Assembly: GCA_902492235.1 (NCBI GenBank) | Contig: CABUKS010000003.1 | Coordinates: 32,497-96,496, forward strand | Length of the DNA: 64,000 nucleotides | Direction of reading: 5' to 3' | Source: an uncultured Collinsella sp. | GTDB lineage: Bacteria; Actinomycetota; Coriobacteriia; Coriobacteriales; Coriobacteriaceae | In this document: piece after piece, positions 46,573-55,133 of the stretch | Layout of the letters: each line of letters begins with the position of its first letter | How positions within the stretch are numbered: position 1 is the stretch's first letter | The notes under the pieces: generated by a model | What the model saw: the letters and a program-made list of their open reading frames with translations, nothing else | The model's database searches: none | Told to the model about the DNA's origin: nothing | Position numbers and translations under genes: made by a program

Positions 46573-46601
46573 TTGGCAGGAAGATGCATTCCTGCTATCA
46601 T
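46573..46601 (+). promoter_or_regulatory. rpsB-tsf promoter
   Basis: TTGGCA (46573-46578), 17-base spacer, TATCAT (46596-46601). The leader of about 135 bases before rpsB holds no convincing gene and may carry an S2 autoregulatory site. Confidence 0.75.
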
Positions 46602-46742
46602 TCATCGGGTTGCTTCACGGCAACATGTTTTTATCACGCACGCGCGGCTACTTCATACCGTGGTGCCCGGGCTTTGGTAGCACATGTCCGGGTTGGTTTT
46701 GGAGGATGACCCCGCGCGGAGGCAAACCACAGGAGGTTTAAC

Positions 46743-47471
46743 ATGGCTACCAAGATTAATATCCGCACCCTGCTCGAGGCCGGCTGCCACTTCGGTCACC
46801 AGACCCGTCGCTGGAACCCCAAGATGAAGCCGTTCATCTTCGGTGAGCGCAACGGCATCTACATCCTCGACCTCAAGCAGACCATCCTCGACGCCGACCA
46901 GGCCTACACCTTCGTCAAGAACGTCGCCAAGGGCGGCAACGTGCTGTTCGTCGGCACCAAGAAGCAGGCTCAGGAGGCCGTCAAGAACGCTGCTGAGCGC
47001 GCCAACATGCCTTACATCAACCAGCGTTGGCTCGGCGGCATGCTGACCAACTTCGTCACCATCCGCTCCCGCATCAACCGCATGGAGGAGCTCGAGGCCA
47101 TGGTCGAGGACGGACGCATGGCTGTTCTGCCCAAGAAGGAGCAGGCTGTTCTCGGCAAGGAGCTCACCAAGCTCCAGACCAACCTCGGTGGCGCCCGCGA
47201 CATGAAGGGTCTGCCCCAGGCTCTCTTCGTCATCGACACCAAGCGCGAGGAGAACGCCATCAAGGAGGCCCAGCGCCTGAACATCCCCGTCGTCGCTCTG
47301 ATCGACACCAACTCCGATCCCGACGAGGTCGAGTACGGCATCCCCTGCAACGATGACGCTATCTCCGCTGTCACCCTTATGTGCGAGCTCATGGCTGACG
47401 CCTGCCTCGCTGGCTCCGGCAAGGAGCAGGTCTCCGAGGCCGAGATGGCCGCTGAGCCCAAGGCCGAGTAA
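46743..47471 (+). CDS. rpsB: 30S ribosomal protein S2
   Basis: A 242-residue protein starting [35 protein letters not shown], with [15 protein letters not shown] and [30 protein letters not shown] precedes the ATG. It is cotranscribed with tsf 45 bases on. Confidence 0.98.
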   Translation: MATKINIRTLLEAGCHFGHQTRRWNPKMKPFIFGERNGIYILDLKQTILDADQAYTFVKNVAKGGNVLFVGTKKQAQEAVKNAAERANMPYINQRWLGGMLTNFVTIRSRINRMEELEAMVEDGRMAVLPKKEQAVLGKELTKLQTNLGGARDMKGLPQALFVIDTKREENAIKEAQRLNIPVVALIDTNSDPDEVEYGIPCNDDAISAVTLMCELMADACLAGSGKEQVSEAEMAAEPKAE

Positions 47472-47516
47472 ATCAGTCTTAGTTAATTCTTTTTCATCTC
47501 TTTGAAAGGAACCACA

Positions 47517-48386
47517 ATGGCCCAGATTACCGCCGCTATGGTCAAGCAGCTCCGCGAGATGACCGACTCCCCGATGATGGAGTGCAAGAAGGCTCTCGTC
47601 GAGGCTGACGGCGACATGGACGCCGCTGTCGACGTTCTGCGTAAGAACGGCCTTGCCAAGGCTGCCAAGAAGGCTGGCCGTGAGACCAACGAGGGCGCTG
47701 TCGCCGCGTTCGTCTCCGAGGATGGCAAGACCGGCGCTCTGCTCGAGCTCTCCTGCGAGACCGACTTCGTTGGCTCCAACGCCAAGTTCACCGGCTTTGC
47801 TTCCAAGGTCGCTGAGGTTGTCGCTACCACCGAGCCTGCTGACGTCGACGCTCTGCTCGAGAAGCCGATGGGCGAGGAGACCGTTTCCTCCGAGCTCACC
47901 GAGATGATTCACATCATGGGCGAGAACATGAAGATCTCCCGCTTCGCTGCCCGCAAGGCTGAGAACGGCGCGCTCGCTTCTTACATCCACATGGGTGGTA
48001 AGATCGGCGTCCTCGTCGAGTTCGCTTTCGAGAAGGCCGAGACCGCTCAGGCTGAGTCCTTCAAGACCTTCGCTCACGACGTTGCCCTTCAGGTTGCCGC
48101 CGTCGCCCCGATCTGCGCTACCCGCGATCAGGTTCCGGCCGAGACCGTTGAGCACGAGAAGCAGATCTACATGGCGCAGGCTGCCGAGTCCGGCAAGCCC
48201 GAGGCTATCCAGGAGAAGATGGCTGTCGGCCGTCTGGAGAAGTTCTACAAGCAGTCCGTGCTCACCGAGCAGGAGTTCATCAAGGACAGTTCCCTCACCA
48301 TCAAGAAGTACGCTGAGCAGGTCTCCAAGGAGCTCGGCGACACCATTACCGTCGTTGCCTTTGACCGTCTGGTCCGTGGCGAGTAA
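47517..48386 (+). CDS. tsf: Elongation factor Ts
   Basis: The nucleotide exchange factor for EF-Tu. The 289-residue protein has an N-terminal UBA-like domain (MVKQLREMTDSPMMECKKALVEADGDMDAAVDVLRKNGLAKAAKKAGRETNEG), then the core with the C-E-T-D-F-V contact motif (CETDFVGSN). ATG 47517 has AAAGGAA upstream; the frame is open five codons earlier. Confidence 0.98.
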   Translation: MAQITAAMVKQLREMTDSPMMECKKALVEADGDMDAAVDVLRKNGLAKAAKKAGRETNEGAVAAFVSEDGKTGALLELSCETDFVGSNAKFTGFASKVAEVVATTEPADVDALLEKPMGEETVSSELTEMIHIMGENMKISRFAARKAENGALASYIHMGGKIGVLVEFAFEKAETAQAESFKTFAHDVALQVAAVAPICATRDQVPAETVEHEKQIYMAQAAESGKPEAIQEKMAVGRLEKFYKQSVLTEQEFIKDSSLTIKKYAEQVSKELGDTITVVAFDRLVRGE

Positions 48387-48409
48387 ATAAGCTCTTGTAG
48401 CTGGTAATG

Positions 48410-48445
48410 AGCAGGCTGTGGGTTTTACTCACAGCCTGCTTTTTC
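48410..48445 (+). terminator. tsf terminator
   Basis: An 11-pair stem, AGCAGGCTGTG/CACAGCCTGCT, with a nine-base loop is followed by TTTTC. Confidence 0.92.
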
Positions 48446-48503
48446 ATGGCTCTTATCAGAGCCTTTGATATCATATTGAGAGTCTAATTAAAGGAGGATC
48501 GCT

Positions 48504-49226
48504 TTGTCCGACATCCGATATAAACGCGTGCTTCTTAAGCTTTCCGGCGAAGCACTGATGGGCGACGGCCAATATGGCATCGACCCCAAGGTTACCGACC
48601 ATCTTGCCAAGCAGGTCAAGGAGCTGCTCGCCGTTGGCCATGAGGTCGGCGTCGTTGTCGGCGGCGGCAATATTTTCCGCGGCATGGCCGGCGCTGCCGG
48701 TGGCATGGAGCGTGCTCAGGCCGACTACATGGGCATGCTCGCGACCGTTATGAACGCGCTCGCCCTGCAGGATGCCTTCGAGCACAACGATGTTCCCTGC
48801 CGCGTGATGAGCGCTATCCAGATGAACGAGATCTGCGAGCCCTATATTCGCCGTCGCGCCATCAACCACCTTTCCAAGGGCAACGTCGTTATTTTTGCCG
48901 CCGGTTCGGGCAATCCGTACTTTACGACCGACACCGCCGCGGCTCTTCGTGCGTGCGAGATCGGCGCCGAGATTCTGATTAAAGCCACCAAGGTTGACGG
49001 CATCTACGACAAGGATCCCGTCAAGTGCGCCGATGCCGTCCGTTTTGACAAGATTACCTATCACGAGGTGCTCGTCCGTGGCCTGCAGGTTATGGATTCC
49101 ACGGCTACGGCACTGTGCCAGGATAACCGTATGCCGATTTTGGTCCTCAGCATCGATGGCGAGGACACCGTCAAGCGCGCGCTTTCGGGTGAGCCCGTCG
49201 GCACGCTCGTCTATCAGGAGGATTAA
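48504..49226 (+). CDS. pyrH: Uridylate kinase
   Basis: Phosphorylates UMP to UDP. The 240-residue amino-acid-kinase fold protein has [36 protein letters not shown] start with AAAGGAGG upstream. It heads the pyrH-frr-uppS-cdsA-dxr-rseP-ispG-proS string, linking nucleotide, ribosome recycling and isoprenoid/lipid functions. Confidence 0.96.
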   Translation: MSDIRYKRVLLKLSGEALMGDGQYGIDPKVTDHLAKQVKELLAVGHEVGVVVGGGNIFRGMAGAAGGMERAQADYMGMLATVMNALALQDAFEHNDVPCRVMSAIQMNEICEPYIRRRAINHLSKGNVVIFAAGSGNPYFTTDTAAALRACEIGAEILIKATKVDGIYDKDPVKCADAVRFDKITYHEVLVRGLQVMDSTATALCQDNRMPILVLSIDGEDTVKRALSGEPVGTLVYQED

Positions 49227-49228
49227 GC

Positions 49229-49765
49229 ATGGCAGAGAACATCACCGCCCATATGGACAAGTCGCTCGAGTCCCTCAAGCATAACTTCTCCAAGGTCCGT
49301 ACCGGCCGCGCCAATGCCAACATTCTGTCCGACATCACCGTCGATTATTACGGTGTTCCCACGCCGGTCACGCAGGTTGCCGCCGTCAAGACCCCCGAGG
49401 CCCACATGCTGCTCATCGAGCCGTGGGACAAGGCACTCATCAATGCTATCGTCAAGGCCATCGGCGCTTCCGATCTGGGTATTACCCCCAACTCCGATGG
49501 CACCGTCGTTCGTCTTCCGTTCCCGGCTCCCACTGAGGAGCGTCGTCGCGAGCTCGTCAAGGAGTGCCGCGAGTACGCCGAGCAGGCCAAGGTGTCTATC
49601 CGTAACATCCGTCGCGACTTCAACAACAAGCTCGAGCGCGATGAAGAGCTCACCGAGGACGATGTCCGTCGCGAGCAGGCCAAGGTCCAGAAGCACACCG
49701 ATGAGTATGTCGCCAAGGTCGAGGAGCTTCTGAAGGAAAAAGAAGCCGAGGTCATGGAGATCTAA
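49229..49765 (+). CDS. frr: Ribosome recycling factor
   Basis: Splits post-termination ribosomes with EF-G. The 178-residue protein has DKSLESLKHNFSKVRTGRANANILSDITVDYYG and the C-terminal helix region REQAKVQKHTDEYVAKVEELLKEKEAEVMEI. It starts two bases after pyrH. Confidence 0.97.
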   Translation: MAENITAHMDKSLESLKHNFSKVRTGRANANILSDITVDYYGVPTPVTQVAAVKTPEAHMLLIEPWDKALINAIVKAIGASDLGITPNSDGTVVRLPFPAPTEERRRELVKECREYAEQAKVSIRNIRRDFNNKLERDEELTEDDVRREQAKVQKHTDEYVAKVEELLKEKEAEVMEI

Positions 49766-49766
49766 G

Positions 49767-50561
49767 GTGCAATACGACGAGCATAAACTGGTCGAGTACT
49801 TTGCCGACGCCCCTGCGGGCGTCGGTTTTTCCGACCTTGACCTCAATAACATTCCGCACCATATCTCGTGCATCATGGACGGCAACGGTCGTTGGGCCAC
49901 GTCGCGCGGTCTTGCGCGCACCGAGGGCCACAAGGCGGGTATCGTCTCCCTTCGCGAGATTATTACCGCCTGCGTGCGTCTGGGCGTCGACGTGCTTTCG
50001 GCCTATGCGTTTTCTACCGAAAACTGGAACCGTCCGCAGCATGAGGTCAACGTCTTGATGCATCTGTTTGCCAAGACGTTCATCGACGAGCTGCCGCTTC
50101 TGAAGCGCGAAAACGTGCGCGTTGTCTTTTTGGGCGATATTTCCGCACTGCCTAAGAAGACCCGCGATGTCTTTGAGCGAGGTCTTGCCGAGTGCGCCAA
50201 TCACACCGGCATGACGCTGGCGCTTGCCGTCAACTACGGCGCGCGTGCCGAGATTACCCGCGCTGTCCGTCAGATCGCACTCGACGCTGCCGCCGGTAAG
50301 ATCGATCCTGGCGCAATTGATGACGACATGGTGGCTTCCCACCTCTATACCGCTGGCCTTCCCGATCCTGAGCTTGTGATTCGCACTTCTGGTGAGCTGC
50401 GCCTTTCGAACTATCTGCTGTGGCAGGTGGCTTATTCCGAATTCTACCTCACCGATACCTATTGGCCCGACTTTGATCGTTGGGGCCTTGTCGACGCCAT
50501 TTTGGCCTATCAGGGCCGTGACCGTAGGTTTGGTGGTCTGAGCAAGACCGAGGAGGCTTAA
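49767..50561 (+). CDS. uppS: Undecaprenyl diphosphate synthase
   Basis: A cis-prenyltransferase that makes the C55 carrier for peptidoglycan. The 264-residue protein has the IMDGNGRWATSRGL motif with the catalytic Asp, YAFSTENWNRP, and the C-terminal ELVIRTSGELRLSNYLLWQVAYSEFYLTDTYWPDF. About 25 N-terminal residues precede the motif. GTG start one base after frr. Confidence 0.96.
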   Translation: MQYDEHKLVEYFADAPAGVGFSDLDLNNIPHHISCIMDGNGRWATSRGLARTEGHKAGIVSLREIITACVRLGVDVLSAYAFSTENWNRPQHEVNVLMHLFAKTFIDELPLLKRENVRVVFLGDISALPKKTRDVFERGLAECANHTGMTLALAVNYGARAEITRAVRQIALDAAAGKIDPGAIDDDMVASHLYTAGLPDPELVIRTSGELRLSNYLLWQVAYSEFYLTDTYWPDFDRWGLVDAILAYQGRDRRFGGLSKTEEA

Positions 50562-50563
50562 TC

Positions 50564-51463
50564 GTGTCCGATCGTCCCAAGGCAATTGCTCCCAAGACAT
50601 CTGAGCGCAAGGCTGTCGCTGCGGGAGCGCCCGCAGCGAAGAATGGCACCGGTTCGTGGCTTGCCGGCTTTATCACCCGTGCCGCCGCCGGTATCGTCTA
50701 TGCCGTTGTCTTTATCCTGTGCCTGGTTTTGGGTATTGTGCCCACGGCCATCTTTGTTTCTGTCATGAGCGGTCTGTGCTGCTATGAGTTTTTCCGTATG
50801 ACGAGGCTCGATGGCAAGATGGCTAACGAGCGCATGGGTATCGCTGCCGCCGTACTCTTTCCGCTGTCGGCGTTGGGCGATTCGATGTTGCTGAATGCCC
50901 TGCTTTTTGCCCTGATGCTCGCTGTGGGCATTTGGTATGTTTGGTCGCCGCGTACCCGCATCTCTGATGTGGCCGTGACGCTCATGGGTCCCATCTACAC
51001 TGGCTTTATGCTGTCGGCTATCGTGCTGCTGCGCGATGCCGTGCCCGGTTTTGCCGGCGCCCTGCTTTCGGTGGGCGTTTGCGCGTCCCTTTGGGTCTCC
51101 GATTCGTTTGCCTACATCGTGGGTAGCCGTATCGGTAAGCACAAGATGGTTCCCAAGATCTCTCCCAAAAAGAGCTGGGAGGGGTTTGTCGGCGGCATCC
51201 TGGGCTCGGTTTTGATTTGGCTCATCCTGTGGGCGACGCACTTCTACAAGCTCAGCCTGCCCTATGCGCTGCTGTGCGGCGTGGTCGTGTCCGTCCTGGG
51301 CGTTATCGGAGACCTCATCGAGTCGCGCATCAAGCGCGGTGTGGGCGTTAAGGATTCCGGTAACCTTATCCCGGGCCACGGCGGCATGCTCGATCGTAGC
51401 GATTCGCTTATCTTTGGCTGCATTACCGCGCAGCTGCTTTTGATGATCGGAGGCGTGCTGTAA
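50564..51463 (+). CDS. cdsA: Phosphatidate cytidylyltransferase
   Basis: Makes CDP-diacylglycerol for phospholipids. The 299-residue membrane protein has about seven to eight helices and the full CdsA signature ESRIKRGVGVKDSGNLIPGHGGMLDRSDS near the C-terminus. A cytoplasmic Lys/Ala-rich head of about 35 residues is present. GTG start two bases after uppS; the stop overlaps the dxr start (TAATG). Confidence 0.96.
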   Translation: MSDRPKAIAPKTSERKAVAAGAPAAKNGTGSWLAGFITRAAAGIVYAVVFILCLVLGIVPTAIFVSVMSGLCCYEFFRMTRLDGKMANERMGIAAAVLFPLSALGDSMLLNALLFALMLAVGIWYVWSPRTRISDVAVTLMGPIYTGFMLSAIVLLRDAVPGFAGALLSVGVCASLWVSDSFAYIVGSRIGKHKMVPKISPKKSWEGFVGGILGSVLIWLILWATHFYKLSLPYALLCGVVVSVLGVIGDLIESRIKRGVGVKDSGNLIPGHGGMLDRSDSLIFGCITAQLLLMIGGVL

Positions 51464-52650
51464 TGTCCTTCCAGACGACGTATGGCCCCGATGGACGTCT
51501 CCGTGTTGCCATCCTGGGTTGTACGGGCTCTATCGGCACCCAGGCGCTCGATGTGTGCCGCCAGCATGCCGATCGCCTGCAGGTGACGGCGCTGTCCGTT
51601 AACTCCAGTACCTCCGAGCTCGTTGCCGCTGCCCGCGAGTTCTCGGTTCCGGCGGTTGCCGTGGCCGATGTCGCTCATGGCGATGACGCCGTGCTGCAGG
51701 AGTTGCCCGAGGGAACGAAGCTCGGCGTTGGCGCGCAGGCGGTTTGCGAGCTCGCGCGTCGCGACGATGTCGACTGCGTGCTCGTCGCTATTGTGGGCGC
51801 CGCCGGTCTCGAGGCGAGCCATGCGGCCTTGACCTCGAATAAGCGTCTTGCCCTTGCCAACAAGGAGTCCCTCGTCGTCGGCGGCGACTTGCTTATGCCG
51901 TTGGCGCAACCGGGCCAGCTTATTCCAGTCGACTCTGAGCACTCCGCCATCTACCAGTGCTATCTGGGGGAGAACCCACGCGAGGCTCATTGTATTTGGC
52001 TCACCTGCTCGGGCGGTCCGTTCTTTGGCCGCACCCGCGACGAGCTCGACCGCGTGACGCGTGCCGATGCCCTCGCACATCCCACGTGGGCCATGGGTGC
52101 CAAGATCACCATCGACTCCGCCACCCTCATGAACAAGGGCCTGGAGCGCATTGAGGCCATGCATCTGTTTAACTGCGACCTCGATTTCATTAACGTGGTC
52201 GTGCAGCGTCAGTCCAAGATTCACTCTATGGTCGAGTTCGCCGACGGCTCCGTGATGGCGCATCTCGGTGCTTCCGACATGCGTATTCCCATCCAGTTCG
52301 CGTTCTCGTATCCCGAGCGTTGGGATACCCCGGCGCCTCGTATCGATTTCCGCGAGCTGGGGCAGCTCACGTTTGATGCTGCCGACATGGATACCTTCCG
52401 CTGTCTGGCACTGGCCGAACGTGCCGGCAAGACGGGTGGCACCATGCCGTGCGTGCTCAATGCCGCCAACGAGGTCGCCGTCGATGCCTTCCTGCACGAT
52501 GGCTGCAGCTTTACCGATATCGATCGCATTGTGGAATCCTGCATGGATTCCCACGATATGCAGGCGGTCGATTCGTTTGAGCAGCTTCGCGACATCGATG
52601 CATGGGCGCGTGAAAAGGCTGCGCAGGTGCTCGCCGCAACCCGTTCCTAA
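51463..52650 (+). CDS. dxr: 1-deoxy-D-xylulose 5-phosphate reductoisomerase
   Basis: The second step of the MEP isoprenoid pathway. The 395-residue protein has the NADPH motif GCTGSIGTQALDV, the substrate/metal region LIPVDSEHSAIYQCYLG, the TCSGGPFFGRTRDEL loop, and GAKITIDSATLMNKGLE. It sits with uppS, cdsA, rseP and ispG. Confidence 0.97.
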   Translation: MSFQTTYGPDGRLRVAILGCTGSIGTQALDVCRQHADRLQVTALSVNSSTSELVAAAREFSVPAVAVADVAHGDDAVLQELPEGTKLGVGAQAVCELARRDDVDCVLVAIVGAAGLEASHAALTSNKRLALANKESLVVGGDLLMPLAQPGQLIPVDSEHSAIYQCYLGENPREAHCIWLTCSGGPFFGRTRDELDRVTRADALAHPTWAMGAKITIDSATLMNKGLERIEAMHLFNCDLDFINVVVQRQSKIHSMVEFADGSVMAHLGASDMRIPIQFAFSYPERWDTPAPRIDFRELGQLTFDAADMDTFRCLALAERAGKTGGTMPCVLNAANEVAVDAFLHDGCSFTDIDRIVESCMDSHDMQAVDSFEQLRDIDAWAREKAAQVLAATRS

Positions 52651-52675
52651 CCCATAAGGATTGCTTTTTCGTTTT

Positions 52676-54037
52676 ATGGATACTGTTCTGAGCGTTCTCT
52701 CATCGGTCTTTTGGGGCCTGCTGATGCTTTCCGTCCTTGTGTTTTTGCACGAGGGCGGCCACTTTTTGGCGGCGCGTGCCTGCGGCGTCCGTGTGACCGA
52801 GTTCTTTTTGGGCCTGCCGTGTCGCTTTGACATCCATTACACGTCGCGTCGCATTGGAACCAAGTTTGGCGTGACCCCGCTGCTGCTGGGTGGCTACGCT
52901 GCCATCTGCGGTATGGATCCGACCGACGTCTCGTGTGCCGATCGCGTACTCGCGGCTATCTATCGTCATGGTCGCGTGACCGTGGCCGACCTTGCTGTCG
53001 AGCTCGAGCTATCCGAGGAGGTTGTGCTCGAGGCATGCGCCTTGCTCTTGGGTTGGGGCTCTATCGCGCCTTGGTATGAGGAAGGGGAGAAGCCCTCGCC
53101 GAGCTACTATCCCACCAAGTATCAGACGCTGCCGCGAGACGCGGCGGGTTACACCACCTTTGACGGCCGCCGTTTCGATCGAGAGCATGCGACTACCGAG
53201 GGCGATGTGTGGGAGCTGCCGTGCGGCGAAGCCGAGTTCCTTGCGCAAGAGCGTTCGCATACCTATCTGGGCCAGGGTTTTCTCAAGCGCGCCTTTATGC
53301 TGCTCGCGGGCATTCTCGTCAATATCCTGACGGGCTTTTTGCTGCTTATGAGCATCTACTCTATTGCGGGTGTCACCGTGCCGATGGATACCAACGTGAT
53401 CGGTCAGGTTGACGAGGGGTCTATTGCCGCCAAGGCGGGTATCGAGGGCGGCGACGCGATCCTTTCGGTTGACGGAGTATCGTGCTCTACCTGGATGGAC
53501 GTTTACGATGCCATCGGCAAGGCCGCCGGTAAGGACGATATCGCCATCGAGTACGAGCGTGACGGCAAGCAGCATTCGACCACGGTTGCGCTCAAAGAGG
53601 ACGAGCGCCTAGGTGTGTATGCCTCTACGCAGGTGGTCCGTTTAGACCCCATCACGTCGGCTCGCCTGTCGTTCTCCTATGTCGTGCAGACAGCGGAGGG
53701 CGTGATGCGCCTGCTCCAGCCGCAGCATACGATGGAGATTCTCGATCAGTCCTCCTCGATTGTGGGCATTAGCGTTATGTCCTCACAGGCTGCTGCTGCC
53801 GGCCCTGCCACGTTCCTTTCGTTTGCCGCCCTCATTTCGTTCTCGCTTGGCTTTATGAACTTGCTGCCCATCCCCCCGCTCGACGGCGGCAAGCTGGTCA
53901 TCGAGATCATTCAAAAGTTTGCGGGTCGCGAGCTGCCACTCAACGTGCAGACGATTGTGAGCTATGTTGGCATCGCGCTCTTTGCACTGCTATTTGTCTA
54001 TATGCTTCGTTCCGACGTCCTTCGATTTATTTTGTAG
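52676..54037 (+). CDS. rseP: Site-2-type zinc metalloprotease RseP/RasP with an inserted domain
   Basis: A membrane-embedded protease that cleaves within transmembrane segments, for example anti-sigma factors or signal-peptide remnants. The 453-residue protein has HEGGH at 25-29 in helix 1 and the second metal motif PIPPLDGGKL near the C-terminus. A PDZ domain lies at about 235-315 (VDEGSIAAKAGIEGGDAILSVDG). Between GGYAAICGMDP and KRAFMLLAGILVN lie about 110 residues, against about 30 in typical homologs. They include a winged-helix-like segment (ADRVLAAIYRHGRVTVADLAVELELSEEVVLEACALLLGWGSI). A TTG at 52661 is an alternative start. Confidence 0.92.
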   Translation: MDTVLSVLSSVFWGLLMLSVLVFLHEGGHFLAARACGVRVTEFFLGLPCRFDIHYTSRRIGTKFGVTPLLLGGYAAICGMDPTDVSCADRVLAAIYRHGRVTVADLAVELELSEEVVLEACALLLGWGSIAPWYEEGEKPSPSYYPTKYQTLPRDAAGYTTFDGRRFDREHATTEGDVWELPCGEAEFLAQERSHTYLGQGFLKRAFMLLAGILVNILTGFLLLMSIYSIAGVTVPMDTNVIGQVDEGSIAAKAGIEGGDAILSVDGVSCSTWMDVYDAIGKAAGKDDIAIEYERDGKQHSTTVALKEDERLGVYASTQVVRLDPITSARLSFSYVVQTAEGVMRLLQPQHTMEILDQSSSIVGISVMSSQAAAAGPATFLSFAALISFSLGFMNLLPIPPLDGGKLVIEIIQKFAGRELPLNVQTIVSYVGIALFALLFVYMLRSDVLRFIL

Positions 54038-54050
54038 GGGAGTGTTTGGA

Positions 54051-55133
54051 TTGTCTTTAACCCATCCTTTGCCGCGCGAGTTGACGCGCCCCGTGCATGT
54101 GGGCGGTGTGCAGATCGGTGGCGGCGCGCCGGTGGTGGTCCAATCCATGACCTGCACCGATACCGCTGATGCCCAGGCAACGCTTGCGCAAGTGTGCGCG
54201 TTGGCGCAGGCTGGCTGCGATATCGTGCGCGTGAGCGTGCCTACCGAGGCTGCGCTCGAGGGCTTTCGCACGATTTGTGCCGAGTCTCCGGTGCCGATTG
54301 TCGCTGATATTCACTTTAACCATAAGCTCGCCATTGGCGCTGTCAAGGCCGGCGCCTCCAAGCTGCGCATCAATCCCGGCAATATCGGCGATTGGGCCAA
54401 GGTTGACGCGGTGATCGATGCCGCGGGTGCCGCGGGCTGTGCGATTCGTATCGGCGTCAATGCCGGTTCGCTTGAGCAGGATATCGCTGAGCGCGACGAC
54501 CTCACGCAGCCCGAAAAGCTCGTGATGTCGAGCGAGCGTTTCGTCAAGCACTTTGAGGACCGCGGCTTTAAGAACATTGTGCTTTCGGCCAAGGCCCATA
54601 GCGTGCAAACGACGCTCGATACCTATCGAGCCCTGTCGCGTGAGATTCCCCACGTTCCGCTTCACCTGGGCGTGACGGAGGCGGGGACCAAGCTCCAGGG
54701 CACCATCAAGAGCTCTGTAGGCTTGGGTATCTTGCTTTCCGAAGGCATTGGCGACACCATGCGTGTGTCGCTCACAGCCGATCCGGTTGAGGAGCCGCCG
54801 GTCGCCTGGGGAATTTTGCAGTCGCTGGGCCTGCGTCGCCGTGGTCCCGAGATTGTCTCGTGCCCCACGTGCGCCCGCTGCCAGGTTAACCTGATTCCCA
54901 TCGCCGAGGAGGTCACCGAGCGGCTTAAGAACTATGCCGCGCCGCTTTCGATTGCCGTCATGGGATGTGCCGTTAATGGCCCCGGTGAGGCTTCTGATGC
55001 CGACCTGGGCGTTGCCTGCGGACGTGGTCAGGCTCTGCTCTTTTCGCATGGCCAGATCATTGGTAAAGTAGCTGAGGACCAAATTGTCGACGCGCTTATG
55101 GCCGAGGTCGACAAGCTTATTGAGGAGAAATAA
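54051..55133 (+). CDS. ispG: 4-hydroxy-3-methylbut-2-enyl diphosphate synthase (flavodoxin)
   Basis: A 4Fe-4S enzyme, the penultimate MEP step. The 360-residue protein has VQSMTCTDTADAQATLAQV, the TIM barrel (SKLRINPGNIG), and the C-terminal cluster motifs SCPTCARC and MGCAVNGPGEA. The start is TTG 54051, with AGGGGAG at 54036-54042; the frame is open upstream inside rseP. It is coupled to proS. Confidence 0.96.
   Translation: MSLTHPLPRELTRPVHVGGVQIGGGAPVVVQSMTCTDTADAQATLAQVCALAQAGCDIVRVSVPTEAALEGFRTICAESPVPIVADIHFNHKLAIGAVKAGASKLRINPGNIGDWAKVDAVIDAAGAAGCAIRIGVNAGSLEQDIAERDDLTQPEKLVMSSERFVKHFEDRGFKNIVLSAKAHSVQTTLDTYRALSREIPHVPLHLGVTEAGTKLQGTIKSSVGLGILLSEGIGDTMRVSLTADPVEEPPVAWGILQSLGLRRRGPEIVSCPTCARCQVNLIPIAEEVTERLKNYAAPLSIAVMGCAVNGPGEASDADLGVACGRGQALLFSHGQIIGKVAEDQIVDALMAEVDKLIEEK

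Noticed and set aside
46523..46741. A 72-residue gene between the Xer recombinase and rpsB
   Set aside because: It covers the rpsB promoter and leader, ends at the rpsB ribosome binding site, and shows no domain or sensible composition.
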